Source: Lasiosphaeria ovina
Lineage: Eukaryota > Ascomycota > Sordariomycetes > Sordariales > Lasiosphaeriaceae
DNA length: 64,000 nucleotides
Direction of reading: 5' to 3'
NCBI GenBank assembly: GCA_033439765.1
Contig: JAULSN010000008.1
Coordinates: forward strand, 62,001-126,000
Shown here one piece after another: positions 1-11,884 of the stretch. A program made the position numbers and the translations under genes. Position 1 is the stretch's first letter. Each line of letters starts with the position of its first letter. Under the pieces are notes generated by a model, which was not told the origin of the DNA, searched no databases, and saw only the letters and a list, made by a program, of their open reading frames with translations.

Positions 1-981
1 ATGTCTTGCAGGCATCGGCCTCATTTATGACGCCAAATCGAGCAGAACCGCAAACTGTGCCCGCCTTGTGAGGATTGTGAGGATTTGGACACGGCAACCA
101 CGCTGGGCGAGCGCTTTGGGGAGGGCCGCCTTTTGGGCGACATGGGGGATTTGACATGGCCACCTTCTGGGTCATTTCGCCCATCACAAGGCCACCTGAC
201 AACCGGAACCCCCAATCGGCATCCCAAGCAATCTATGGAAGACGGCATCAGGACCTTGCGCAGCTGGCTCAGGCCATGTGTGTTGAGAGAGGCATAACGC
301 GATATCTCTTCCAATTGACATGATCCCCGAGTTGTGTTTATTCTCGTTGTGTAGTTCTCTCCACGTTTTCCCCGGCTTTAGCGGAATCCCGAGCCTATGA
401 CTATTCACTTCAAACGAGTTGGCCATGGCCGCCAGCTTTTCGTGAGCAATCGCAAACAACAATCAGGATTTTGCAAGTTATATCACGAGACTGATTGGTG
501 TGAAGCAGTGAGTTTGCCTTCCAGAGGCTGTGTGGTAAGGATCGGAGGGGCCAAACACCAGGTCGCCATTTCGACGGGCCGTAAGTTGGCGGCCAAGAGC
601 ACAAAACCGCGTCCTTGGCCATAATATGAGCCTCCACCGTGGTCTGCTGCCTACTGTTATTCAATGCGCTCCCTCTCTCTCTTCACGGGGCGATGTGGAG
701 CATAGGGGGCGTCGAACAACAGCAACTGCCGTGTCGTCTGTCAGAGAAGGATGGGGTTAAATATCCCACCAGGCACGTACGAAGCCCATCCCGCTCTCTC
801 TCTGGCCATGGTACTATGGGAATTCGGTACTCAACAGTCAACCTCTTTCATCTTCCAGCTGCTTTACCTAGGTAGATACGTTGCAACCTATCACTTCCGC
901 ATACTCGCTACCTAATCCATCACACACCTCGCACACCACCACAATCCAAGGCTCTCATACAAGCCCAAGAGCCTTCAGACT
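1..981. other. Non-coding, no gene recognised
   Basis: Only short overlapping open frames without recognisable motifs occur here, and none joins into a convincing spliced gene. A perfect TACCTAGGTA palindrome lies at 865-874, about 110 bp before the first gene. The stretch from roughly 850 to 981 is rich in C and A (CCACCACAATCC-like) and looks like the promoter and leader of the gene at 982. Confidence 0.5.
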
Positions 982-1700
982 ATGGAAGTTATCAGGTCAA
1001 TGCTAGCGTGTATATTTGGCCCTCGAAGCAGACATCAGGGATACACCGAGATCTTTGACGAGAAGATGCCCTTGTACATGCATGACGCGTCGTACCAGCC
1101 AGACACTATGGCCTACGGCACCGTGGTTCACTCGAAACCAAGAGCTGGTCCGTCTCGGCCAACAGACGACGAAATAGCCGACGAAATAGTCCGTCTGCTG
1201 CGGCAGGCGGAATGGAATGGCAACAGGTTGCAGCAGCGCATAAGGGATGTTCTGGGCGAGCGGGGCTGGAACCGCAGGACGGTTGAAGTGTGTCTTGACA
1301 ACGTTATCGACTGTGTCGAAGACGGCCGCGGATACATGGGCAGTGCCATGCGCTCTGCGCTTGACCGGGTAACCCCTCTCGCCGACGAAGCGTTCTCATT
1401 CCCGCGTCGCCACCCCGAGTCTCTCGATGGCTTTATCGCCATTGTTTCGGTGGGAATTCTTATGGAGATGCAAGGGCCGTGGGTCCTACCAGTCCTTGGG
1501 TTTGGAGAGGTTCGGGGGACAGATTGTTCGTTCAAGAAAGGTGAAATTCTGATGTTTTCCCCTTATAGTTTGGCAAATTGCTAACATCGCCTCCAGGCTC
1601 GGTTGCGTCGTGGTGGATCAGGAAGTACGCCGAGTATATCCCTACCGGCTCCGTCTACGCCTTCCTTCGCCGTCTTGATATGGTGGACGACGTCGAATGA
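982..1700 (+). CDS. IFI6/IFI27-like (Ifi-6-16 family) small protein
   Basis: Two exons, 982-1540 and 1597-1700. The 56-nt intron has a GTGAAA donor, a GCTAAC branch site and a CAG acceptor, and splicing gives 220 residues. Residues about 60-125 are charged and helical. The C-terminal ~75 residues hold a hydrophobic segment (FIAIVSVGIL), the signature PWVLPVLGFGE, then GSVASWW and GSVYAFLRRLDMV. That order (helix, PWVL..LGFGE, GS..A.W, P.GS.F..L..L.M) is what I recall from fungal proteins annotated as interferon-induced 6-16 family. Animal members sit in mitochondrial or ER membranes and affect apoptosis; the fungal role is unknown. Without splicing the frame would stop after 200 residues and lose the last motif, which supports the intron. 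The start is the first ATG of the frame. Family assignment is from memory of motif layout. Confidence 0.6.
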
Positions 1701-2948
1701 GCTTCAGGTGTAACTGGAAGGTTTTGGAGAACGCGCTGGCACCTCCTGGACGCTGTCTCCTGGTCAGGCCTGTGCATTTCGCTTGGGGCAAGGAAGCGTG
1801 TATTCATGAATGGACGGCGGGTATTTGGCGTAGTGCCAATTGATGAGACATGTCTGGCAATCGCGATCCTTGTACGGAATATCCGTCGTTTCAAGAATCC
1901 TATTTTCCCCGGATTTTTGGTTCGTTCCCGCTGTCGATTGGGATCCTAGCGAGCTAGGTGCCAAGTTTTCCCGACCCGCCCACTAGCAGTCAATAATCTG
2001 CAGACGAGGCATCCCAAACATACCCGCGGAATTGAGCCGACTGGTCGTGCCAGATGACGAGACTGTATTGGGGTGCGTCAATGATAGTACAACAAACACC
2101 AAGACTTCCTCAACCACCAGCAACTTGCGATGGGTGATGCACATCCAGTAGTATGGGAGATCAGGCAATAACGTACACTTTGTGTACCTTGGTTAATGTA
2201 TATATTTGATGTTGTCGCTGAGGCACAGAAGCATATCCCTGACGTGGGGGCACAGTACATACACCCGTTACCCAACCCATGGAGTGCCTTATCGACCAGC
2301 CCCTGTTCGGCCGGTCTTAGTTACCACTTGTGTCCAGTCTCCTAATCCATTCATGGTGCCTTCACGCACATTTTCCGCCCACCTTCCTATCTCAGCAACG
2401 CTTCTTCCAACTATGGCCTCTGCCCCGTCCACATCCACCCTCGTCTTAGAGCTAAGCTTTCGAGGCCGAGGCCGAGGCATCTAGTATATATGGTCCATTC
2501 TACCGTGGATAACTACCGCTACAGTAGACTATATACTTACCTAATGGCCTTGGGTCGAGAACCCCTCGATTCGATCGACGGGCGCCGCCTTATCAGCGCG
2601 CTCGGCCCCTCTCCGGATGTGACCACTCTTTCGGCGGTCCTTAGTTGTCGGGAGAGGGGGGAGCTGCAATGCTACGCCCACTCGACCTGTCAAGCTCAGA
2701 TAAGCTCCAATCTGTGATGCAAGACCGAGCTCTCGCCGTTACCTCTCTGGCCGACTCTTCCCTTTTGCATCCTCTTGTCTTATTGTCACGACTTTGTTTG
2801 GGAGAAGACCGTCGACTCACCCAAGTTGCCCTTTTCGGCGCTGCCGCGCAGTTTCTCTCCGGCCGCGCTCCGGCCTCCGTCTGTCCCTGTTACCGACCGC
2901 CCTTGCCGGGAAGCCCGAGGCCGCCTTGACTGAACGGTGCCCGCCAGT
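1701..2948. other. Intergenic region and permease promoter
   Basis: No gene is recognisable. The open frames are short, overlap on both strands and lack conserved features. The last 250 bases are pyrimidine-rich, typical of a fungal promoter and leader for the permease that starts at 2949. Confidence 0.5.
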
Positions 2949-4917
2949 ATGAGTGTCGAAGAACCGGCCGTTGAGCGCCGGCCGTCCAACAGCGACGAGG
3001 AGCGGGATGAGAATCGTCTGGCCCAGTTTGGCTACAAGCAGGAGCTGAAGCGCGACTGGGGGCTGGCGCACAATTTTGGCGTCTCCTTCTCCATCATCGT
3101 CCGTTCCTACAAGTCGGAACCCGCCTGGTCTGGCTTCACGCACTGACAATACACTAGAGCGTCATCACCGGGCTCACCACGTTGTTTCAATATGGCCTTC
3201 TCACGGGCGGCCCAGGCGGTATGTGCTCGGATCTGTCAACCGGGTTTTGCTTCACAAGACCCTTCACCTTCCGTTCGAGTCGTTGACAAGCACGCGCAGT
3301 CATGTCCGTTGGGTGGATCATCGTTTCCTTCTTCACCATCCTCGTGGCCATCGCAATGGCTGAGATCGTCTCTGCCATCCCCACCAGCGGCGGCCCCTAC
3401 TTTTGGTCCGCAATGCTTGCACCTCCACGCCTGTCGCCCTTCGCCGCCTGGCTTACCGGCTGGTACAACCTCCTGGGCCAAGTTGCCGTCACCACGGGCA
3501 TTTCGTTTGGCCTTGCCACGCTGATTCCCACGGCCATCACGGTCAAGAATCCCAACTTCGCCCCTACCCCGGCCGTCACCATCGGCATATATGCCGCCAT
3601 CCTCGTGTCGCACGCCGTCGTCAACAGCTTCGGTGTGCGTACGCTCCGCTATCTAAACAATATCTCCATATTGCTACACAGTGTTGGCGTTACGGCTCTC
3701 TGCATCGCAATCCTCGCAAAGGCACCAACACACCAGCCTGCCTCGTTTGTCTTCAGCACTTTTAGCGATGGAACCGGCGTCGATGGTGAAGGCTGGAGCA
3801 TCCGTGCTAGTCCCGTCTACGTTGCCGTCTGCGGCTCGCTGATGGCACAGTTCACGCTCACTGGGTTAGTTTGAGTTTGGCCATCTGTTACTGCCCTGTT
3901 ATCCCTCATCTCCACCTTGACGACTTTGCTAACCCACTCTCAGATTTGATAGCGCTGCCCATTTGAGCGAGGAGACGAAAAATGCCAGCTGGAGCGCGCC
4001 TATTGGTGTCGTCTCGAGCGTTGGGTTCAGCGCCCTGTTCGGCTTTTTGGTTCTGATGGCGTACTTGTTTTCCATCCAGGATTTCGACGCCACCGTTAAT
4101 AGCCCGTATAAACAGCCTGTATTGCAGATCTTGGTTGATATTGCTGGCGAAGATGGGGCGCTTGTTATGTTTTCGTTGATTATGGGTAAGTTTTCCCACA
4201 AACTGCAGAGAACGAGGGACCAAATCTCGTTGTCCATCAAGATTACTTACCAGGGCTCTAGTCTGTGTCTGGCATTGCGGACTTTTCAGCATGACCAGCA
4301 ACAGCCGCATGATGTTCGCCTTCGCCCGTGATCGAGGCATTGTGAGTCTCCTTCAGCCGCCTTCCCATGTCTTGTTTCGTCTCCAGCTAATTTGTCTCTA
4401 GCATCCGTTCTTCCACAAGGTCGACAAGCGTTTCCGCTCTCCCATTCGTGCTGTCTGGCTCGCAGCGTTCCTGTCCTTTATTTTGGCCTTGCCCTCGCTT
4501 GGCTCCACAGTCGCTTACACGGCCGCAACCTCGATTGCCACCATCGGTCTCTACATAAGCTACGGGCTGCCCATTATGATCGGCCTGATCTACCACGACT
4601 CTTTTACCGTCATGAAGGGGCCCTTCAACCTCGGCATTTTTTCGCGTCCCATCGCCGCGGTGGCCTGTGTCTACATCATGTTCATCACCGTCGTGTTCTG
4701 TCTGCCAACTGCAAACCCAGTAACAAGTGAGACGGTTAACTATGCCGTCGTCGCGGTCGGGATCATTGGCATTTTTACCATCGGCTCGTGGGTTGTCTGG
4801 GCTCATCGGTGGTTTGTTGGTCCGGCAAAGGAGGTTGCCGAGGCCATGCGGCTGGGTGTTGACATCACAGAGCCCGGTGCGCTGGAAGAGCGGGAAAAGG
4901 CTGAGAAGGGAGAATAA
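2949..4917 (+). CDS. Amino-acid/GABA/choline-type permease (APC superfamily)
   Basis: Six exons: 2949-3098, 3158-3218, 3300-3864, 3944-4185, 4262-4341, 4402-4917. All introns are GT-AG, and the joined frame encodes 537 residues. The N-terminus has the cytosolic DENRLAQFGYKQELKRDW motif followed by NFGVSFSIISVITG, GGPGVMSVGWI and MAEIVSAIPTSGGPYFW. This series is diagnostic of the fungal ACT branch of amino acid-polyamine-organocation permeases (Uga4, Hnm1, Bat1 relatives). TGFDSAAHLSEETKNA and ARDRGIHPFFHKVDKR are two further family blocks. About twelve membrane helices are expected, with plasma-membrane import of an amino acid, GABA or choline. The exact substrate cannot be read from the sequence. 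Length matches the family (500-550), and nothing appears broken. Confidence 0.92.
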
Positions 4918-7900
4918 GCATGTATTTAGTTGATGGATGTATAATCTCGTTTGCACACACCAACAGTTTCGACCGAGGAAGCCTGTTTGTAAAATGTGTC
5001 TGCGCCCTAGTCAAACAACTTGAATTGGGTCATTTCAAAACACTTGATAGTTCACGGTAGCTATAAAGCTTGGGTGTCTTTCTGAGTTGATTTTCATATT
5101 TCCCATCGACCTGAAAGTTAACAATCTCTTACAAAAACGAAACCTCGTCCACCTATGTTGGATAGCTAAATTAAGCGTCAAACTCTATTGACGTATTTCA
5201 TCATTAGAATGCTTTGGAGAACTACCAGGTATAACTTGGGGTATCGTTATATATCTTTATACGATCTGCTTATAGGTATGCTGATTGTAGGTAAGAGAAA
5301 GATCTGGGAATATTTTCGACCTACGTATCCGTATTTTATATTAAAATACCCGTATTCTCACATTACTTTATCACGCTTTTATCACCCTTGCGAGAACTTA
5401 CTTTGTGTAGGTATTTAGGTAGATGGATATTCGAGTTCATAAATAACCTAAAGAACGGGACGTTCCATACGCGAACATAAAGCTTTGAAACAAAGACGAA
5501 GTCATGATTACACTAATTACTGTACTCCTTTTAAAGGGGCTGAACTATACATATCCCGGCATATATATGGTAATGTAAATGCAGTATAAACGAATTAATA
5601 ACCTCACCAGAGCTAGTTCCGGACATGGCTAAAATTTGCTGCCGATTAAGCAGGAATCAATGGTAGTCCATAAGGGTTTGCTAAAGGGCTCTAGGGCGGC
5701 CCCCATGCGTGCCAAGACCACCCACTCCCGGAGACAGGGGGACTAAAAGATGACTCGGAATATATAACGTAGTGGGCAGAGATCTTTAGCATACTTCCCT
5801 CCTTCCTATTTACTCTGAACTAGGTTAAGAGTGTAAGAAAGCTGGTAGTATTTGGAAGCCTGGTCGGCATGATTCGTGTGCCTTTGGGACCTCTTGAATC
5901 TTAGGTAAATGCCCAAAGGTAACTCCCAAACTCTTTACAACATACCAAGACATGATGGTAGGCTTTGGTGCCTAGGCGAAAACTTGGATCTCAATTACAT
6001 GGCGGCGGTAAAGTTTGTGAGTCTCCGGTATGAGTATGGCTCTGTTGTTTCGTTCGTTTCTTTTGGCCTTTGATGTGCGGCGGTAAATACTTGACAGTAT
6101 TCCTTTAACAGGTATGCATGGTGATGAGCATAAAGCCATTTCTCTTTGGGCTTTAGTGAATGGCTTTAGTGAATGGCTCTGAATCTAACACTACGGAAGT
6201 TCGCCCCCCACAAAGTCACAGCGGAGAATGGGGTTTGGTTAGTACGGTATTACAGTATGACATTATGACAGTACTGCCGTTGCCTGTACGTGCTAAGGTA
6301 CGGATACCCCATATGTTAGACATGGCTGGTATTATTACCCAGTTACCTACGGAGTACGGATACGGATACCTAATAAGTACCTCCGAATAATACCTCAGAG
6401 TCAGAGTTCTCCACGGAAATGAGCCATTATACTTCGTGCAGTTGCTCGCAAAATCGGTGTCGCTCGGCGCCCAAAGCGGACTAAACCACATCGTATCTAC
6501 ATTATAATACAGTATGTAGAGTGCAGTATTCGTGCATATAGTCTGTCTAATGCTACATGTGCATGTGCAGGTCGGATGTCATCTGTCGGAGAAGGCCGTC
6601 TGGGCTTTTGTCGCTGTCGTTGGGCACTGTCGCAGTTAGGTAGGTATCGCAGTGATTGCCAGGTGCAGAATGTCACTGCAGCATTATACACTAATACCTG
6701 AGGTGGTTAGCTACCCGCGGACACACCCTGCCGACAGCCATGCCGACACTTCTTGGCTGCTTTTCTGTCCACCTCAGTGGTCCATGAAAATAACGGCTGG
6801 GCTGGGCTGGGAAAGACAAGGGCCTCGCCGCTTCCACACTTTTCGCAATCGCATCCACGCGCCGAGGTGGCTTCTTCATTAGACAAGCTTGCATCGACCA
6901 AGCCACTGTGTAGAGCTTACTCGGCGGCAGGACGTCAGATACGGGCCGCCACACGGAGGAGTGAAAGTACGTATATGTATGCATAGACACCCACTGAGAT
7001 GGGACCCATTTCTCCGAAGCAGCCCAGCCAAGATAACGAGCTCGAGGCCAAGCCCGTTGGTTACCGTTGGCTTTTGATAAGGCTGGCTGTCTTCGGTAGT
7101 GCTAAATTAACAATGGCATCCATATTATAGTACGTATGGGGCGGGCGCCGTTGAGTACCTAGCCGAGGAGAGGTGTCTGTATGTATGTACTCGGTACTGG
7201 TACTGGTGCTGGTGGGGTGCTGAAGCCGTCCCAATGGATGCATCCAATTTTTTTCTGCTCGGGCCTTCCGCTTCTCCAGATCACAGAGTACAAAGGACAC
7301 TCGGCACATGGAAGAGAAGCAGGCGCCCTTTCGCCACCGATGGCTTTTCTGTCCGAAACCGACGAGATGGTGACAAGAGCAAGTTTGGTATAAATGGTGA
7401 GGCAAACACGGAGTCAATCAAGCGGCTGTCGACACGCACGATCAACCTAACCCGCTTGCGCAATTACCAGGGTCCAGCTTCAGCCAGCAGGGGGGCGATC
7501 GACGCGAGCGACCCTAGCTTGCCTAGCTCCTCCGTAGAGAGTTAGACGGCCCCAAGCTCCGAGCTAACCACGCTATTGACCCCCTCTTCCATCACTGGGC
7601 CCCCGGCCTGTTGGACTGGACCGGCGCCGTCCGCTTTGCAGCTGGTTTTCGCCGTTTCTCCTTTTCACCTGCTTGCCCGTGGGCAGAACTCGAGAAGAGG
7701 TGGTGTGGCAGATTGGGACGGAATATCACCTAATCAATCTCTAAAATTACCTGCTTTGATTTCCAAGGACCTGCCCTCAGCTACCTACCTGCCTTAGTCT
7801 ACGCTACGACGGAATACACACTTGATATTTTCTCTCAAGCTTTCGCCGATCTCCCTCGCCTCGCCTTTCCCGCAGCCCGCTCCCTGCCAGTCTCCTTAAT

Positions 7901-8452
7901 CCGTGCCTCCATACCCCCACAGAAGTGCTGCAGCAACGACACTCGGTGAAGCACCTAGCTTGACAGTGACGACACCTTGACAACCGCCAGCATCCAAGAG
8001 CCCAGCCATTGTTTCTGGTGTACCGCATCGGCAAACCCACTCCCCTCGGACTGACCTCCGATTTGGTGCACAAAACCCTCTGCTGGGCCCAGCACCGCCG
8101 GACTCGACTCGGTCCTCAGTATCCTCTCGTCTCTCGGTCCACCCGGGCAAGCGGCGCATTACCCGACACTCGGCCTCACGCCGTGGGAAAGAGCAGAAGG
8201 GCTCCTGGTACCCGTGGACCTCAGGGCTTGGCTGGGATGGGATATACCCGAATTACCTTCGTTAGGCAATCTCTGGGCCTCGAAGAGCACCGAAACACCA
8301 ACGCCCTATAGCTCCATTCAGCTCGCTCACTCCCTCCAACCCATTTTCTGGGGAGTATCGTTCTCTGCCTTCCGATGATACGTCCGGCAGCAGTCACCCA
8401 TGCAACAGGGTATTCCATTCGCGTGCGACTGCCACAACCACGACCAGCCAAC
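4918..8452. other. Gene-free region with AT-rich island
   Basis: No gene is supported over 3.5 kb. From about 5,000 to 6,600 the sequence is markedly AT- and TpA-rich, unlike its GC-balanced neighbours, and its open frames are low-complexity. This could be a RIP-degenerated element or simply AT-rich spacer. TAGGTA repeats occur at 5408-5421 and 6637-6646, TACGGAGTACGGA at 6348-6360 and TACCTACCT at 7782-7790. From about 7,800 the sequence becomes C/T-rich and probably holds the promoter and long leader of the gene at 8453. Confidence 0.5.
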
Positions 8453-9034
8453 ATGAACACGGCAGTGACGTCGTCCTCAGTAGGGCCACTGCCTGAGCCG
8501 CCGAGGGCAGCACCCCAATACAATAGCAACCACAACCGGGATTTGGCGCTGCAGAAATACCTTCTTCTACACGAGCAACACGAGTCTCTGAGGCAACACC
8601 TCGACGAGCTTCGACCTCTCCACTCGTTGGACGCCTCTGTAAACAGCGTGAGCACAGCCAGCTCGCCCACCATGGCGGGCTCTGTGGCCAGCCTCTCGTC
8701 GTCGTCGAGCCAGGCATGGCCATACCAGTCCAGGCCGGCGCTGGCCAGCCCATACCGTCGCGCCTCGGTCCCGCCTCGGCTCCCATCCGGCGCGTTTGAT
8801 GACTGCGGCGATCTGGGCACGATGGCCCACAAGACGGCACTCACCGAGGTTGCCGTCGAGGAGGCCAAGCTTTGCGACGTCAACGAGGGCATTAAGCGTA
8901 CACTCACTGAGCTGCTCAACTGTGAGGCGGTGCGCGGCGACAGATCGTTCCGCACCTGGGTTCAATGTCGGCTCATGGACACGGAACGCGAACTGCGGAG
9001 TGGCAGGAGACGACGCAGTGCTCCCGAGCCTTGA
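8453..9034 (+). CDS. Conserved uncharacterised fungal protein
   Basis: Single exon of 193 residues from the ATG at 8453, which has A at -3. The same frame is open from an ATG at 8375, but that 26-residue extension looks like leader translation. The sequence falls into an N-terminal block (NRDLALQKYLLLHEQHESL, then LDELRPLHSLDASVNSVSTA), a Ser/Pro-rich linker and a C-terminal helical block (EEAKLCDVNEGIKRTLTELLN, then RTWVQCRLMDTERELR) ending in a basic RSGRRRR tail. I recall near-identical blocks in hypothetical proteins of other sordariomycetes, but no function is known. The C-terminal half could be a coiled coil or helical bundle. No signal peptide or membrane segment is seen. Confidence 0.75.
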   Translation: MNTAVTSSSVGPLPEPPRAAPQYNSNHNRDLALQKYLLLHEQHESLRQHLDELRPLHSLDASVNSVSTASSPTMAGSVASLSSSSSQAWPYQSRPALASPYRRASVPPRLPSGAFDDCGDLGTMAHKTALTEVAVEEAKLCDVNEGIKRTLTELLNCEAVRGDRSFRTWVQCRLMDTERELRSGRRRRSAPEP

Positions 9035-10254
9035 TGGCACCCCAGCATCATAGCCCCACCGGCTGCTCATCAGCCAGGGCAGACCAATTCTCTTTTCCCA
9101 CACGCACATTCGCGTTCCATCCCGAGAACGCGAGATTTATGCTTTTGCGACGGATCTGGGCATCTCGCTTACCTTGCATCATATTTTTTTTTTAAAAAAA
9201 CTAAATCTTCTTCGATTCCTGCATCATATGTATCCCGGAGTTTTTTCTGTCCTGGGATGGGAACTGGTCTAAATTCCTTTTTTTGTCTTTCCGGTTGATT
9301 GGATGCAAACGTCGACGTTGGGAAGGGTTCCAAGGGCGTCGTCTCTTTTTTGTGGCACGGGACACGACATAGTCTCAAACGGACAGTGGGCTGGCGCATC
9401 TTTTTTCCCTTAATACTTATGAAGCTCCGGAGGGAAGTCAAAACTGGTGCGTGCGAGCTTGGATGGATGGACTGCATGCGCTACGGCAGTCGACAGGTTT
9501 GGGGTCCTTCGGCGATCGTGGAGATGTCCGCCTGCCGCGTGTGTTGGGATGCAGTCTCCGGGATTTAAGTTGACGGCTTTGCCCGCATTTTCTTCCACAG
9601 CTGCAATATAGGAATGTAATGATGGGGGAAGAAGAAGAACACAGATAATTGTCGTCAACTTACAGATAAGCTTACCGAGTTCCGGAGCCTATCCCACTGC
9701 TGTGCCTTCTCTCTACTTCGGCATCCTAGAATTTCCGTCCCAAAGAAGATTCCCCGGATCGGTGCCAATGGTGGATGCCTGGAAGGCGGGGCGAATTCGG
9801 TGGTAAATGGGCACTGGCAACCAAGGCGAGAAACCCTTGAGGTCCCATACCACTTTCACCATAACATGATTTTAAACGTAGAAGCTAGATGCAACATTTG
9901 TTGTAGTACCAGACGTGATTACTTTGTCCTGTTGGAACCGAATGCGGTATCAGAATTACATACCGTAGAGGAAGCTGCTAGCGACCATTCAGTCGGTTAC
10001 AAGGGACTCGTTGTATTTACATAACCCTAACCCATACCCGCAATATGATACGTCAATACGTCAGCTTGTTCCACTGCGCAACCCGCCGCCAAAATATTGA
10101 TCTTCCCATCGCGGATAACAGCTTCCTAACCCAACTTCGCGCTCTCGACACTTGACCCTCAACCGCGACAGCCCATTCCACTTTGAAGTCATCCACCATT
10201 TCATGATGCGATTGTGGTTTTTGAGCGCGGCCCCCACTTTTTGAAGCCGCCAAC
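9035..10254. other. Intergenic region before cyp6
   Basis: No gene is seen. It holds the 3' region of the preceding gene, with A/T runs near 9184-9201. An AACCCTAACCC element lies at 10023-10033, described separately. Confidence 0.5.
10023..10033 (+). promoter_or_regulatory. Telobox / TBF1-like element upstream of cyp6
   Basis: AACCCTAACCC lies about 220 bp before the cyp6 start codon. It contains AACCCTAA, matching the ARCCCTAA consensus I recall for the TBF1 telobox-binding factor, which drives ribosomal and RNA-processing genes in many fungi. The match is seen directly; binding is inferred. Confidence 0.4.
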
Positions 10255-11884
10255 ATGTCCGTTCTCCTCGAAACCAGCGTCGGCGACATCGTGATCGACC
10301 TTCTCGTCGATTATGCGCCGAAGATGTGCGAAAAGTAAGCCTGACCCTGTTTTCGCCTCTCTCTCTATCTCTCTCTCTCCGTGAAGCTTACCGGGCGCAT
10401 CTCGTGTTCCCAGTTTCGTCAAGCTCTGCAAGACCAAATACTACAACTTCTCCCCGATCCACTCGATCCAAAAATCCTTCTCGTTCCAGACTGGCGACCC
10501 TCTTGGTCCCATATCACCCGAGTCCGATGGCGGCACTTCTATCTGGGGCCTTCTTTCGGGAGATGGCAAAGAAAAGGCCTTCCCGGCTCTCTTCCACCCC
10601 AAACTGAAACACCTCGAACGCGGAACTGTCAGCATGGCCACTGCCCCGCATCCTTCAGACCCAGAGATACGGCTGGCAGCGTCGCAGTTTATCGTTACCC
10701 TCGGGGACAACACAGACTATCTCGACGGAAAGGCGGCCATTTTTGGCAAGGTGGTCGAAGGCTTCGACGTGCTGGAGAAGATCAACGACGCCATTGTCGA
10801 CGAGCGCGGCCACCCCCTTGTCGATATTCGCATTAAGCACACAGTTGTCCTCGACGACCCTTACCCCGACCCCGCAGGCTTCCGCGAACCTAGCAGTTCC
10901 CCGCCGCCCAGCAAGACACAGCTTGCCACGGTCCGCATCGGCGAGGATGAAGAGCTGCTGGATGAGGATGCGAACGAGGCCGCTGCCGCCGATGCGGAGC
11001 GCAGGAGAAAGGAGCGCGAGGCGGCCGCCCAGGCTCTGACACTCGAGATGATGGGAGACCTGCCTTTTGCCGAAGTCAAGCCCCCAGAGAACGTGCTGTT
11101 TGTCTGCAAGTTGAATCCCGTCACGACAGACGAGGACTTGGAGTTGATATTTAGCCGTTTCGGCAAGATTCTGAGCTGCGAAGTGATTCGAGATCGCAAA
11201 ACTGGCGACAGCCTCCAGTACGCCTTTATCGAGTTTGAAGACAAGAAGAGCTGTGAGGACGCCTACTACAAGATGGACTCGGTGCTCATCGACGACCGAC
11301 GAATCCACATCGACTTCAGCCAGAGTGTGAGCCGGCTGAGCGAGGTCTGGCGCAACGAGACCAACAAGAAACGCAAGAGCGCCGCGGTCAGGAGAGGGGG
11401 CGGCGGATGGGGTGGTGTCAAAGAGCTGGAGAAATGGCGGAAGTACCGCGACGAGGACGATGAGGGCCCCGCCGAAGTAGACTACGAAATGGTTCACGGA
11501 ATGGAGGAAATGCGGGGGCGACACGACAAGGACAAAACGGCCGACAGGGGCGGCCCAAGAGATCGGGAAGCCGATGGCCACGGCGACAGTCGCCGGCAGG
11601 ATGGGCATTCCCAAAGCCACGACAGCGTCAAGTTCAGTTCAGGGGATCGTAGCATGAGGCGTGATATCTCACGTCGAAGCAGAAGCCCCAGACGAGACAA
11701 CTACCGCGGTGGACGGGATGAGAGATCTGGCGGCCGTGGGCCGAGTCGAGGTGATCGGGACTGGGACCACAGGCGCGATCGCGATCGCGACCGCGACCCC
11801 GGTAGAGACCGTGACTGGGGCAAGGGCAGGGATAAAGACAAGCCCCGCGGCCATCCGGGGCGCGAAGACTTCAGGGGTAAATGA
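10255..11884 (+). CDS. cyp6: Cyclophilin-RRM protein, PPIL4/Cyp6 (peptidyl-prolyl isomerase-like 4)
   Basis: Exons 10255-10334 and 10414-11884 encode 516 residues. The cyclophilin-like domain starts at the initiator ([15 protein letters not shown]) and runs to about residue 165. Its core includes [28 protein letters not shown] and GTVSMA. An RRM occupies about 252-330, with RNP2 VLFVCKL and RNP1 SLQYAFIEF. The tail is RS/RD/RG-rich ([16 protein letters not shown]). This order, cyclophilin then RRM then charged tail, defines the nuclear PPIL4/Cyp6 family, linked to spliceosomes and RNA polymerase II transcripts. The canonical catalytic arginine (FHRxIPxF in CypA) is replaced by serine (IHSIQKSF) and the loop tryptophan by tyrosine, as in other PPIL4 proteins as I recall them. 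The domain may therefore bind rather than isomerise prolines. The short first exon encodes the initiator methionine and the first strand, so the unspliced frame alone misses the N-terminus. Confidence 0.93.

Noticed and set aside
1..980. Several 70-90 codon frames at the left edge
   Set aside because: They overlap on both strands, show no motifs and cannot be joined with splice sites into a plausible gene.
10655..11620. 321-codon frame antisense to cyp6
   Set aside because: It is the opposite strand of a clearly conserved cyclophilin-RRM coding exon and has no independent motif, so it is a shadow of codon bias.
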